In this document: piece after piece, positions 41,856 through 52,394 of the stretch
Numbering within the stretch: the first letter of the stretch is position 1
How the letters are laid out: each line of letters begins with the position of its first letter
Assembly: GCA_963682025.1 (NCBI GenBank)
Contig: OY821521.1
Span: 113,806,080 to 113,870,079, forward strand
Origin: Cordilura impudica
Taxonomy: Eukaryota; Arthropoda; Insecta; Diptera; Scathophagidae
Reading direction: 5' to 3'
DNA: 64,000 nucleotides
Notes under the pieces: model-generated
What the model was told of the DNA's origin: nothing
The model's database searches: none
What the model saw: only the letters and a program-made list of their open reading frames with translations
Program-made: the position numbers and the translations under genes

Positions 41856-44681
41856 TCAATCTGAACCATAAAGAAGTCTCATGAGTTTCAGACGAAAAAC
41901 ATTATTTGAGTGCGAAAAAATCCGCAATTCCAATGGAAGTTTATTCCAATACCTTGTGACTCTGACAACGAAAGATCTACCAAAAGCCGATCTAACAATT
42001 CTAGGGGAAACAAAGTGTGGGTTTCTATTAAATGATGAAAAGAAAAAGGTTCTACACAGGGCAGAGGGTCGACCACTTTTCATAATCTTATGAAACGTAA
42101 CCAAATTACGATATTTAATAAAAGATTTAAAAGAGCATCCAAGAAATCGTTTAACAAAGCCTGAAATATGATCTCTACGTCTAACATTAAATACAAATCG
42201 AACAATAGTATTTACTATGCACTTCAGCCTAGTAAGGTTAATACCAATCGTACCAGAAAAAACTTCAAATCCGTAAAGGACTTGTGACATCAAAATTGCA
42301 TGAGCTAATCTCTTCTTAACACACAAAGGCAGAAATATATTCGTACGATTAATTTTACGCAGAGAACCCCAAATCCTACCCGACAAAGCATTAATATGAT
42401 TGCCAAAAGAGAGCTTCTTGTCAATTACTACACCCAAGCATTTATGATGATCAACAAATTGAACTACATCATCCCCTAAGAAAATATCCAAATCCAAAAA
42501 GAAACGATTTGTAGGTCCAAACATAATCGCCTTAGTTTTAGATGCATTTACCGATAAAGAATTCGCCACAGTCCATTGCATCACATGCACTGAGCATGAA
42601 TTTATGTTATCCTCAAAAACTTCTACAAACCTACGGTTACCACTAAATAAAAGGAATACATCATCAGCAAACAAAAAAGTAGAACAGCATCTTGAATTAG
42701 TAACATCCACAAGGTCATTAACATAAAGAATGAATAAAAGCGGACCCAATACCGATCCTTGAGGGACTCCAGAAAATAGAGGAAGTATACTAGATTCAGT
42801 CCCATTTGCCGATACAAACTGAGACCTACCAGTCAAGTAGGACATTATAAGTCTGCAGGCAGCCATAGAGAAATTAAATTCATTCTTAAGTTTAGTGATC
42901 ATTGTAGAAAAATCAACAGAATTAAAGGCTTTCGATAAATCCATAGAAACCAAAACACTTAATCTATCATCATTTATGTTCTCCCTACTAGAATCAGTAA
43001 GTCTAAGAAGCAGCGAAGTGGTATTCACACCTTGGCGAAAGGCATATTGCGTTTCACAAATCTTTCTAGAAGTAAAACAAATCATCTGATCCTTTAATAT
43101 ATGCTCAACAACCTTAGACAGAGCAGGGAGAATAGAAATAGGCCTCAAATCATCTGGGCTATGCACAACCCTAGATTTAGGAATAGGAACCACACGCGCT
43201 ATTTTCCAAGCTGCAGGGAAAGTCGACATAGTCAAGATCGAATTTACTAGGTGTAAAATTACACCAGATATAAAAGGAAAAACTACCTTCAAGAAATGAA
43301 TCGGCACACCATCGATGCCAACCGACCTAGACTTCACCTTGTTCAGAGCCTCAAACAATTCTACCTCATTTATACCACTAAAAGAAAAGGATCCATCAGA
43401 ATCATGAAAGTTGTTAAAGTTAAAATTACCATGATTAGAAGCACCAGAACATGCAAAATAGCTATTAATAGCATCAGAATCAAGCAACAAGTCAATATTA
43501 TCATCACCAATACAACCCGAGCCTCGAATTACCCTCCAGAACCCAGCAGAATCCAGTCCACCAAAAAGCCTCGAAAAGTGCTTTCTCTTTTCCCTGCGAA
43601 TCACGTTTTTTGCCCTATTGCGAAGTTTGCAATATGTTCTCCAATTCAGCCATGACCGATCAGATAGAAAAGCAGAATAAGATAGATCCCTGAGAGATCT
43701 CGCGAGGACAATACTACTAGACTTCATCCAAGCATCACCTTCATAACGTACAGCAATTCTAACAGTAGGGACATAGAAATAAAGAGTGCTTAAAAGAGAG
43801 CTCACAAGGGAACATTTGACATCAATATCTATAGAATTAAAGATTCGCGATAAATCAAACTCATTTAGAGACTGAAACACACCATCCCAATCAATGTTCT
43901 TAAAATCACGATATTCTAAAAATTCTTGAAAAAAATCAATATTAAAGACAAAAGAAGCAAATATAAGCGAGTGATCAGAAATAGATGGACATTGCACCTG
44001 ATCAGAAAAACTTATCGAAACATTACTAATCATAAAAAAATCAATAAGGGACGTAGACCTGCTTCTTAAGTCAAGGTGAGTAGGCTTAGAATTATGAACC
44101 ACAGATAGATTGCACCTCAAACATAGAGAGCGAAATATATCAGATTTCGAAGAGTTAAATAAATTGTAATTAAAATCACCCACGACAATAATATTAGAGT
44201 ATTTAGAAAATAACCCACAATGTTCCCACTCGAACTTCATCAAATCACCATTTGGTAGATAAACCACCCCAAACAAAAGTTTTATTTTACTGAAACATAA
44301 CTCAACAAACAGGGATTCACAACCAGGGATTAGAACTTTGGAAACAACTTTAAACTTTAGCTTTTTGGATATATAAATTCCAACTCCACCACCTCTAGAG
44401 GGATATGAGCGCTCGCTACGGCAGATTCTATATCCGTGAATTGCAACCGCTCTATCAGAAATATGATCATTTAACCATGTTTCCGTAACAGCAAACACAT
44501 CAAACATACTACTGGTAAGAATGGATTTAAGTTCATCAAGTTTAAAAGAATTTGCACTAGGTGATAAACTACGACAATTTAAGTGAGCCACTTTAAAATG
44601 ACCCTGATATGGAAGCAAGACATTATTCAGGTACGTACTACCACTAACAACTGGACCAAGATTATCATTAGAAGACATCAA
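41856..44681 (-). CDS. CR1-like LINE ORF2: endonuclease and reverse transcriptase
   Basis: 941 codons without a stop. AP endonuclease at residues 30-240: AHLNCRSLSPS, VFAVTETWLND, GVGIYISKKL, VGDFNYNLF and SISDHSLIFAS. RT at about 480-760: VGIDGVPIHFLK, DLRPISILPALSKV, SMDLSKAFNSVDF, GVPQGSVLGPLLFILYVNDL and the catalytic LFADDVFLLF. A C-terminal part includes HKCLGVVIDKKLSF and SQVLYGFEVFSG. Every catalytic residue I can check is present, so the enzyme could be active. It nicks target DNA and reverse-transcribes the LINE RNA at the nick. A 233-base gap separates it from ORF1. Base composition matches the surrounding DNA. Confidence 0.9.
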   Translation of the reverse strand: MMSSNDNLGPVVSGSTYLNNVLLPYQGHFKVAHLNCRSLSPSANSFKLDELKSILTSSMFDVFAVTETWLNDHISDRAVAIHGYRICRSERSYPSRGGGVGIYISKKLKFKVVSKVLIPGCESLFVELCFSKIKLLFGVVYLPNGDLMKFEWEHCGLFSKYSNIIVVGDFNYNLFNSSKSDIFRSLCLRCNLSVVHNSKPTHLDLRSRSTSLIDFFMISNVSISFSDQVQCPSISDHSLIFASFVFNIDFFQEFLEYRDFKNIDWDGVFQSLNEFDLSRIFNSIDIDVKCSLVSSLLSTLYFYVPTVRIAVRYEGDAWMKSSSIVLARSLRDLSYSAFLSDRSWLNWRTYCKLRNRAKNVIRREKRKHFSRLFGGLDSAGFWRVIRGSGCIGDDNIDLLLDSDAINSYFACSGASNHGNFNFNNFHDSDGSFSFSGINEVELFEALNKVKSRSVGIDGVPIHFLKVVFPFISGVILHLVNSILTMSTFPAAWKIARVVPIPKSRVVHSPDDLRPISILPALSKVVEHILKDQMICFTSRKICETQYAFRQGVNTTSLLLRLTDSSRENINDDRLSVLVSMDLSKAFNSVDFSTMITKLKNEFNFSMAACRLIMSYLTGRSQFVSANGTESSILPLFSGVPQGSVLGPLLFILYVNDLVDVTNSRCCSTFLFADDVFLLFSGNRRFVEVFEDNINSCSVHVMQWTVANSLSVNASKTKAIMFGPTNRFFLDLDIFLGDDVVQFVDHHKCLGVVIDKKLSFGNHINALSGRIWGSLRKINRTNIFLPLCVKKRLAHAILMSQVLYGFEVFSGTIGINLTRLKCIVNTIVRFVFNVRRRDHISGFVKRFLGCSFKSFIKYRNLVTFHKIMKSGRPSALCRTFFFSSFNRNPHFVSPRIVRSAFGRSFVVRVTRYWNKLPLELRIFSHSNNVFRLKLMRLLYGSD

Positions 44682-44914
44682 AACAAGATTTAATTATGGT
44701 AGGGAACAATGAGAAACATGCGAAATGAAAAGCACCAAAAATTAAAATTAATATCAAACAATTCATAACAACAAATTAATATAATTCATAAATCAACAGC
44801 TGATCACAAAAGTTAAGAAGATCATATAAAAAAATATAAAGAAAAAACCGTATTGATGTGAAGAATATATCAAAAAAAAAAAAGAAAAAAAAATAATGAT
44901 AAGAACCAAATCCA

Positions 44915-45934
44915 TTAGGCAGAAACACCTTCCTTCAACAAGGCAGCACACCCAATGGCATCAACAACAACTTCCTTACCATCCAGCATTATCACCTTAG
45001 CTCTAGGCTTATCAGCATCCAACACTTTGAACTTCATAATGATTTTGTCTTTAAGCAACTTACGACATGTAGCATTAATCTTCCCAGCAGCAGGCGAGTA
45101 ATGATCATTAAGGAATACTCTTTTTGCAATTCTCAGATCATTCGAACTATTAGCAGCAAAACGATCATTTAAATCAGAAGCACAATTTGCATCATTCTGT
45201 ATATTGGAACCATGATTTCGATCCAGCTTGACCAAATCAGACACAACCAGCGAACGAGTTTTAATAGTTTTAAAGTAACCCCTCATAATTTCGTCCCGTA
45301 CCATGACGCTGTTAAACTTCACCAGCAAAAACTTCTTGTTATATATATAACAGACATGATTTATGTCATGGAGACTAATGGGCACATTGTAGATGGTACC
45401 CAACTCAATAATGGGAAGTGTAAGATTAGCTAAACCCACTGGCAAGCCACCAATGATCAAATCAGAGCGGTTTAGTTTTCGATGAAGTGCATTGTTCTCA
45501 ACCTCCAAGTGCAACATCTTCGAAGAAGTAGAAGACTCAACATGCTTGATAAGTTTATTGCAATTAACCACCTCAGACTTCAGTTCTTTAATACATGTAG
45601 AAACTTCCCGCTTAAAATCAGCAACAATTTCAGCAAATGTTTGTCTGATGGTGCAACGCTCATCACCTTTACGAATAAAGTCATCAATTTTGCCATTTAA
45701 AATTTCAATATCACCCCGCAACGAGTGGTCAACTGACGTAGGTGGATTCTTTCCACAAGAAGAGCAGACAAAAGACAAATTCTTAAAATCTTTCATTGCT
45801 TTGAGCTCATCATCAGTAATGCCTTCACAGGATGAATGAAACCACAAATGGCAGACTTTACACTGGGCACCTGTCTGCGTTTTCGTAAAATTAGCTTGGC
45901 ATGCTCCACACAGTTCTTTTTTACCACCAGCCAT
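44915..45934 (-). CDS. CR1-like LINE ORF1 with PHD-type zinc finger
   Basis: I take the start at 45934 (MAGGKKELCGACQ), since the upstream in-frame ATG (46018) would add 28 unrelated residues. Residues 8-60 form a PHD/ESX-type C4HC3 finger (CGACQ, CKVCHLWFHSSCEG, CSSCGK). A coiled coil follows (about 75-160). An RRM-like part comes next (LIIGGLPVGLANLTLP, FLLVKFNSVMVRDEIM), then a basic C-terminal domain (LNDHYSPAAGKINATCRKLL). PHD-type ORF1 proteins are known in CR1-group LINEs and bind LINE RNA. The frame is intact. Confidence 0.85.
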   Translation of the reverse strand: MAGGKKELCGACQANFTKTQTGAQCKVCHLWFHSSCEGITDDELKAMKDFKNLSFVCSSCGKNPPTSVDHSLRGDIEILNGKIDDFIRKGDERCTIRQTFAEIVADFKREVSTCIKELKSEVVNCNKLIKHVESSTSSKMLHLEVENNALHRKLNRSDLIIGGLPVGLANLTLPIIELGTIYNVPISLHDINHVCYIYNKKFLLVKFNSVMVRDEIMRGYFKTIKTRSLVVSDLVKLDRNHGSNIQNDANCASDLNDRFAANSSNDLRIAKRVFLNDHYSPAAGKINATCRKLLKDKIIMKFKVLDADKPRAKVIMLDGKEVVVDAIGCAALLKEGVSA

Positions 45935-45983
45935 GATGTTATATATAAAATTCCTATTGTGAACAGCACAATATGGTATAAGT

Positions 45984-46376
45984 TCCGCAAAATAATGAGA
46001 TGGCAAATACTGCAGCAAAAAATGGTGACAGTTGACTCAGCAAAAACAGCACGAGGCACACCACAAAGCAACAACAAAACAGCAATACAACAGCAAAATG
46101 GCATCAAAAGTTATGAAGAATAAAGCAATATTCAAAAATTCCACAAAAGATAATGCAACTTATATTGAATTATATTGAATTCCGCAAAATAATGAGATGG
46201 TAAATACTGCAGCAAAAATGGCGACAGTTGACTCAGCAAAAACAGCACGAGGCGCACCACAAAGCAACAACAAAACAGCAATACAACAGCAAAATGGCAT
46301 CAAAAAGTTATGAAGAATAAAGCAATATTCAAAAATTCCACAAAAGATATTGCAACTTATATTGAATGGTTCATTA
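45984..46376 (-). repeat. two tandem 197-bp units at the LINE 5' end
   Basis: TCCGCAAAATAATGAGATGG occurs at 45984 and 46181. Whole units differ at only a few bases. They overlap the untranslated start of the LINE. Tandem promoter monomers are known in several LINE families; that role here is inference. Confidence 0.85.
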
Positions 46377-46489
46377 AAAAAAAAACAACAATTAATAATT
46401 CTTTATTTTTATCGCAGTTAAGCAAATTAAATAGAGATCGATCAGCCGATGTAAAAATCACGTCTACTCAGGCATAGCGTTGCCAGATT

Positions 46490-46966
46490 TTCCAGAAGTT
46501 TTTTAAAATTTTTCGTAAAAGGCTAAAAATTTGAAATTTTTCGCAAAAATTGTTGCAAAAAAACATTCCCTGTACTATTTTCCTTACTGTTTTCCGCATT
46601 CGATATAAAAAGATGATAAAAAAAATTTTAAAATTTGGAAAAAAAATTAAAATAGTTTTCTTAAAATGTCCGAAAATATGGCATTTCCTCTAAAAATTTT
46701 GGAAACATTATTTAATATTCCTATTCCTCTCAAATTTCTCTTTCATTTGAATACCCACACTTATATAATGGGTCAGGCCCCCAATTTTAAGGGGGGCCTG
46801 GGGACCACGGCCAAAAAAATTTTTTTGTTATTTTTGATCCCTATAAAATTCCCGGAAGTTTGAGTACCCATATGATTTTTTCGCAATTTGGCGTTGCTTT
46901 TTGCGGGCCCTTGGGCCCGACCAGGGTATTTTCCCCTCTCTGGTATCGATTTTCGTAATCAGCGAG
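46490..46966 (-). repeat. right inverted end of the long-TIR element
   Basis: Contains the same blocks as 41340-41572 (GAATACCCACACTTATATAA, CCCGGAAGTTTGAGTACCC). It then continues to GGTATCGATTTTCGTAATC near 46942-46960, complement of the start at 40483. So the element spans about 40483-46966 with the LINE inside. I see no transposase. Confidence 0.7.
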
Positions 46967-47364
46967 TGATTTTGATTAAGATAGCCGACTATTTATTCGG
47001 CGATGAGACCACAGTTTACTTTACTATAATGATGGGTCCAACTGTATGAATTTATATAATGAATTGAATTGAATTCTATTTTGAAAAATCATCTAAATAT
47101 TATTATCGGAAATTAAATAAAGAAGTTCTATTAAGATATACCCAATCATCCAAAACTGTTTTTAGTTGGAGGGATATGTCTGTAACATTAAATTATTGCA
47201 ACCCATCCGCTTAAACAATTATGCAATCGTTTTGTGAATATAAAAAAGCCTTTTAAATCAAAACAATTTTTGGAGAATCTCAAATTCGTGTTAAAATTAA
47301 AGATTGTATTTTTTTAATCCATATTGACCGAAAGATGTTTCAATCATAACTGTCAGCACTATTC
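46967..47364. other. AT-rich DNA downstream of mRpL43
   Basis: No gene seen. It should hold the mRpL43 3' UTR (minus strand), with AATCTTTAATTTTAAC about 70 bases after the stop. Confidence 0.4.
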
Positions 47365-48053
47365 TTATTCTGCGCGTTTCAAAGCCAGAACTTTGTCACC
47401 TATAAGTTTTTGTTGGTTTTTGAATAATTCAATAAGTTTTTCTGTAGCCGATTGTTGAATATCTAATGGACGTGACAATTCGTTGTTTGGATAACAAGTC
47501 AATTGATTTTCGGGACTGCATAGCATAAATGGAGTCCATGGCCCCTGAATCGATGGTATGTCAGTATGCCACATTTTACGTAAACGCACTGAACTTGATG
47601 ATCCATTCTGTGTCTTCAGCAACTCGATCCATTTCAGTATGTCTTCCTTGGAAGAATTGCGACAATTTAACCATTCACGTTCACCGTTAACTGCAATGGA
47701 TTTCATATGTATGATAAGATCGTCGTTCGAATCAACAATGACCAGAATGTAACTTACGATATTCGCCTACCAATACAGGTGTACGATGACGTCTGGGTTT
47801 AACATATACCACAATACCAGGATTCACCTTCGCAAAATCCAATAAGCTGTTTTCTAAAAAATCCCTATAATAATTTTATTAAAAATTGTAGTATTTTGAA
47901 AAAACCATTCATTTACCTCATTCCCTTACTGGAACCATTGTTTTTACAAAATTTAAGTGTAACTCTCTGCAGCTGGCACACATATCGACCCAATCCGTTT
48001 TGTAAAGGAGCTTGAGGAAATCCTGATTTTAAAAATAAATGACTATTAGCCAT
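47365..48053 (-). CDS. mRpL43: mitochondrial ribosomal protein L43, three exons
   Basis: Exons (minus strand): 48053-47917, 47864-47758, 47690-47365. GT-AG introns of 52 and 67 bases; total 570 bases, 189 residues. The start [20 protein letters not shown] and the blocks [48 protein letters not shown] and [11 protein letters not shown] match insect mRpL43. The N-terminal part is the L51/S25/CI-B8 thioredoxin-like fold. The protein is a nuclear-encoded part of the large mitochondrial ribosomal subunit. The reading frame is intact. It lies 1.9 kb beyond the start of the CR1-like LINE, with no sign of disruption. Confidence 0.95.
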
Positions 48054-48661
48054 TTTATAGTTAAGTTTCTTCCTGCAGTTGTAACCAAATAACCTAAAAA
48101 GTTAGTCAAAGACAGAGGTGTTCGTTTGTTTTGTCTCAATCAGTACTGTCAAATTGGAATTAAAAAATCACTCATGGGGAAGTATTTAAACCGCCCGTTT
48201 ACACCAGCATGCATGGGCCTGTGGTGTGATTGTTCCAGCCGATTGTACAAAATCAAAATGAGTTTCATATTTTTGTGATTGCACAATCATGCTGGTGTCG
48301 TGCATGGGACATATTTCTCATTATAATAGAATTTTTGAAGATCAAACATCGCGCATGGATGAATTTTATGACGAACATAAATTTATTTTTTTAGACATAA
48401 TATTTAATATCGTATAATTTGAATATGTAATAATTTATAACAATTAGATAGTATTTAGTTAATAAATGTAAAAAATTAAAACAAAAATTATTTTAAGGTC
48501 ACTATTCGTATCGATGTTTTCAATACGCTCTTTGCAAAATAATGATGATTGTACCAACAAGCTGGTGTGGTATGTACTTCGATCTTGACGCCCATCCTAC
48601 ACATGCCACTGTCACTACAGCTGTATACGTATTATCAACGTAAAATTTTTCGAATCGCCAT
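48054..48661. other. upstream region of mRpL43
   Basis: Probable promoter near the start. A small inverted pair (CACCAGCATGCATGGG at 48203 and CATGCTGGTGTCGTGCATGG at 48286) suggests another small foldback repeat. No coding. Confidence 0.45.
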
Positions 48662-49169
48662 TAAAGCTGCGTTCACACTACGTGTTTTGCTTGTGTTTTT
48701 GTTAGTTTTTTAGCACGTGTAATTTGTACACATAGTGTGAACCCTTTCAAACATTGTTTATGTACAACACATTTTGCAAGATATATGTAAATTTTTCAAT
48801 TAGAGCAGGTTCTATTTTGCCAAGACAAACATATGAAAATACAACACTGCTTGTGGCGAAAGAAAAAGAGTAAATTATAAAGATTAATAGTGAAAGAAAA
48901 ATTAATTGTTTAATATTAATTAACAATTAAAAAATATATAAAACATATAACTTTATTTTTAACAATAAATTTTTCTAAATTCACAAATTAAATCAGCTGT
49001 TGTTTACATTTAGAGGTTATGTCATACGGAAATACATATGTACGTTTGAACGCAAAAATTATGAATCGTATGTAAAACGCTAATTTTGACACAAACACGG
49101 AATTACGTATGGATCGTAAAACTGAATTTACATATGGAAAATACACATAGTGTAAACACACCTTTAGCA
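48662..49169. mobile_element. relative of the 493-bp TIR element, inverted
   Basis: Ends GCTGCGTTCACACTACGTG and CACATAGTGTAAACACACC are inverted. The interior is the reverse complement of parts of 24659-25151 (AGAGGTTATGTCATACGGAA, AGAGCAGGTTCTATTTTGC). It is a diverged member of the same family. Its right end is also part of the segmental duplication. Confidence 0.65.
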
Positions 49170-51575
49170 TTTGTGCTTACACAGCCACTGCAATTTCGTT
49201 TTGAAAATGTCGAAGCGTAAACTTCCACCACCATACACATCTCTTTTGCTATATTATTGTAGGGTTTATTCTTTAAATCGTTAATAGTGCGTCTACATCT
49301 AATCAAAATCTAGTATATACGGGATTTCGTGCGAAATCTAGCTCATTTTTACTAGATTTCCCATACAAAACAAAATCTAGCTCGTTACTAGATTTGTGCA
49401 AAATCTTGTCAAACTTGGCCTCTACCAAATGATACTACTGTGTTTTTTTAATATTGTAGTAGAAAATTACAACGCAGTGACTGAAAAATTGATATTTAAA
49501 AACGAAAGCAAACAAGTTGAATAAAAAGAAAATAAAATATTACCGTGCGTGCCGATAGCCTCGGATTTTATACGAATAGTTGGCAACGCGAAATTTTTAC
49601 AATGTATTCCAATACTTATGGGGGTGGATTCTCCAGTTTGGGATAACTAATTTTAACACAAATAAGATTTAAATAAATATTAGAACATTTATAAAAACTA
49701 AATTCTTGTTTTTTAATGGGATTTATTGGGACTGGAATATTTCAAGGCGGATTCCAGCAAAATGGGGCTCTGTGACATGGAGCACGGTATGTAAAATTGA
49801 AGCCTAGGCAAAGACGGACTTAAAAGCCTTCCGTGCCAAAAATCACGATTGGCGTTTTTGGAAAAACTGGGAATCTTTATTTTTGTTGTCAGACCCACTT
49901 TGGCTATTTCTAGAGGGTGTGTATAATTATTGTTTTGGTACACAATGCTATGAATTTTTTGTGTATTGTACTTTCTATGGAGTTTGTTGACATTACGCCA
50001 AATGATTTGCGTAGAAGGGTTTGGGTTTATTTCGGATATATATTCATAAAAACTGTAATTTTTAGCTCTTTTGGGATGTTTTTGGATTAAGCCGTTAGCT
50101 TTTCGATATTCGATCTTTTTTTCCAAATAAGTTCTTGAGCCATCAATGTACAGTTTAATGTTATTACTATCTTTTAGTAGTGATTTGTTGACTGAAGGTA
50201 TTATAATTTTTTTTAAATATTGCGACGTCTTTATTACTGTTATTGCTGAATGGAATGTTAATTTCTTTATTGTTGATTAAATGTATATATTTAGGACAGT
50301 TTGCTACATTTGTTTGAAATTTAAGATATTTTTAATGTTATCCATAACATCCATACTCTTACTCCATACTCCAATAATGTAGAGAAAGCTAAAAATTGGA
50401 AAAACTCAGCTTGTTCGTACAAACTCTGGTACATAAAAAGAAAAAAACATTTCTCATGTTCTTTTCTTTCAAATGTTGAGTTAAATAGTTGATTAAGCAT
50501 GAGTTGAAGTAATAGGCAGAGGGATGCTGAAGATGAACAAGTCGCTTTGATCGAAAGTAGCTACTCCATCTAGCGCTATCTTCAATTTTTTTTCCAATAT
50601 TTCTCCTACATTACAAAAATTATTATCTTTCTTTCATTAGAAAATATATACATGATCTTAAACCGAACAATAAATAACTAATTATTCCAATATAGATCAA
50701 CAATACATAACAATAACAAAAAAAAAAATGATCTTTAAAAAAAAAATAATTGTTTTTACCAACTTCGCCAATACGATGTATGATAGATTTATTTTTACTA
50801 TACCAACCAAGGTTTGATGTTCAAAATTGGATGCGAAAAACTGGATAAACAGGATCTGATGTTGATTGCAGGATTCTATCGAAGGCAGGATTTTTCTTGC
50901 AGGATTTCACTGAACGCAATCGAACATTTAAACTATTTGTTTTTTTACTGTTTTATTCAGTTTGAGATTTCCGCAGGATCGCCATGAAGTGTAGGCAGGA
51001 TCATCATGATCGAGCTTTGTTTACATTCAAGTTTGTACTACATATACTACACTGGAAATCAAAATCCCCCGGGGGCGTGCCTGATTTTTTTTATGGAGCC
51101 CACACCGGGCTTCCATAGGGGCTGATAATAAAGGGGAAAAAATAGAAATCTGTGATAATTTAATGATTTTTCTTTAATTATTAATATTATTATTGTATTA
51201 TTTATACAATTCGGTTTACATTACTGTTTTGTGATTATGATGCTATTTTTTTTATGACACTGGTTCGTAAATGCAGTAAATTTGTGCATCATTGCAGCAG
51301 TTTTGCCAAGTTATGTTGCTGATGCGTGATTAGTCATTGCAGATGCTTTGTTACTGCTGCACAGAGTTTGATTTTAGAACGTTTGGCACAATAACATTAA
51401 CATACATATTACTGAAAACCTTGATTCTAAAAATTACAACTTTTTGTTAACTTATAATAAAAAATAGAATTAAAAGAAATACTTTTTGTTATTAAAATTC
51501 AATTAAAACGAAAAAGAAGGCAGATTCCTAAAGTAAAAAATTACTTTGAAACAATAAAACAATATGAAGATGATG
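49030..51575. repeat. segmental duplication, copy A
   Basis: Direct repeat with 61798-63962. It begins GGAAATACATATGTACGTTT and ends TATGGCTGACTT-like. Copy A has about 310 bases (near 49852-50160) that copy B lacks between short GATT repeats, and about 90 bases more at 49210-49250 and 49690-49715. Shared parts look about 98-99% identical. Between 50350 and 51575 there is no gene. Motif CAGGAT occurs about seven times at 50848-51000. Confidence 0.9.
49713..50330 (-). pseudogene. LINE ORF2 fragment (Jockey/I-like linker before RT)
   Basis: The minus-strand ORF reads KKIEYRKANGLIQKHPKRAK, YISEINPNPSTQIIWRNVNK and LEIAKVGLTTK. Such text with INP.T....WR.. is typical of the region between endonuclease and RT in Jockey/I-group LINEs. 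Both sides are missing or degraded. Part of it was lost in copy B. Confidence 0.55.
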
Positions 51576-52299
51576 GCTGACTTCATAAACGCAGTTTGTA
51601 AAGCAGCACTGCAAAAGAATTCATTTACAAGCAAAACATTGTTTTATGGCAGTATGCTTTCTTAAATAATGAAATGACAACTTAATACATTTATGAACGT
51701 GCAAAAGTTTGTTCCTTCACAGATTAGATTGTGTTTCTTTGTGTGACTAACTTTTTGTAAAATTCAGTATTTTAAAATGAATTTTCAGAAAAAATTATGC
51801 GCTATTCTTTTGAAACCCGCCTTCAAATTGGCTGATTGTAAAAATTCAAGCAGCACTTTATTCAAAAAAAAAAATTATAAACAAAAGAAAGCGTCGTCGT
51901 ATAGCATTATTAATTAGCCAAAATTCAAAGAGAAAAATTTTAAAAATTTTAATTTTTGTAAAATTATCGCAAGTTGCGATAAAAAAAAATTATCGCAAGC
52001 ATGCGAATGAAAAAAGTAAATTTCAGGTATTTATTACCAAATATTATATTTTGATAAAACTAATTTATACTTTCAATTTTAAGAAGTTGAAGATTGCGAT
52101 TAAACCCTGGTGGCATTCACGTACAATTGGACGTATTGAAATTACGTTACAAAAAGCATTAGAAATTACAATTTAAAAACATAGCAATAATTGTTCTTTC
52201 AGAGATGTCCGTGATCGCTTTGGCATGACAATTGGTCTCTCATATAAGGTTTTTGTAAGTCATTAAAACGATTTACCGCCTAAAGGGAGATGTTTTCAA
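51576..52299. other. AT-rich DNA, no gene seen
   Basis: No credible ORF. TTATCGCAAG and TGCGATAA repeats near 51960-52010 form a small hairpin. Confidence 0.4.
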
Positions 52300-52394
52300 A
52301 TTTCAAAAACTGCAGCTGATATCTGGCTCATGCTCGTATTTCTTCTCAGTCCTGTCCATTGGACAATCTAAGTGGGAGTAATCTTTAACTTGAC

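Larger units (their letters stand above)
41573..46488 (-). mobile_element. CR1-like LINE, apparently full length with both ORFs open
   Basis: Minus strand. The 3' end is a (TAAA)n-type tail (plus strand TTTATTTATTTTATTTATTT from about 41573). The 5' end is near 46488. TTTTCAGAAG flanks the left side (41560-41571) and TTTTCCAGAAG the right (46491-46501), a probable target duplication with one base changed. ORF1 and ORF2 are both uninterrupted. The CR1 group assignment rests on the PHD-type ORF1, the short-repeat 3' end and the RT wording. It sits inside an older long-TIR element. Confidence 0.8.
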
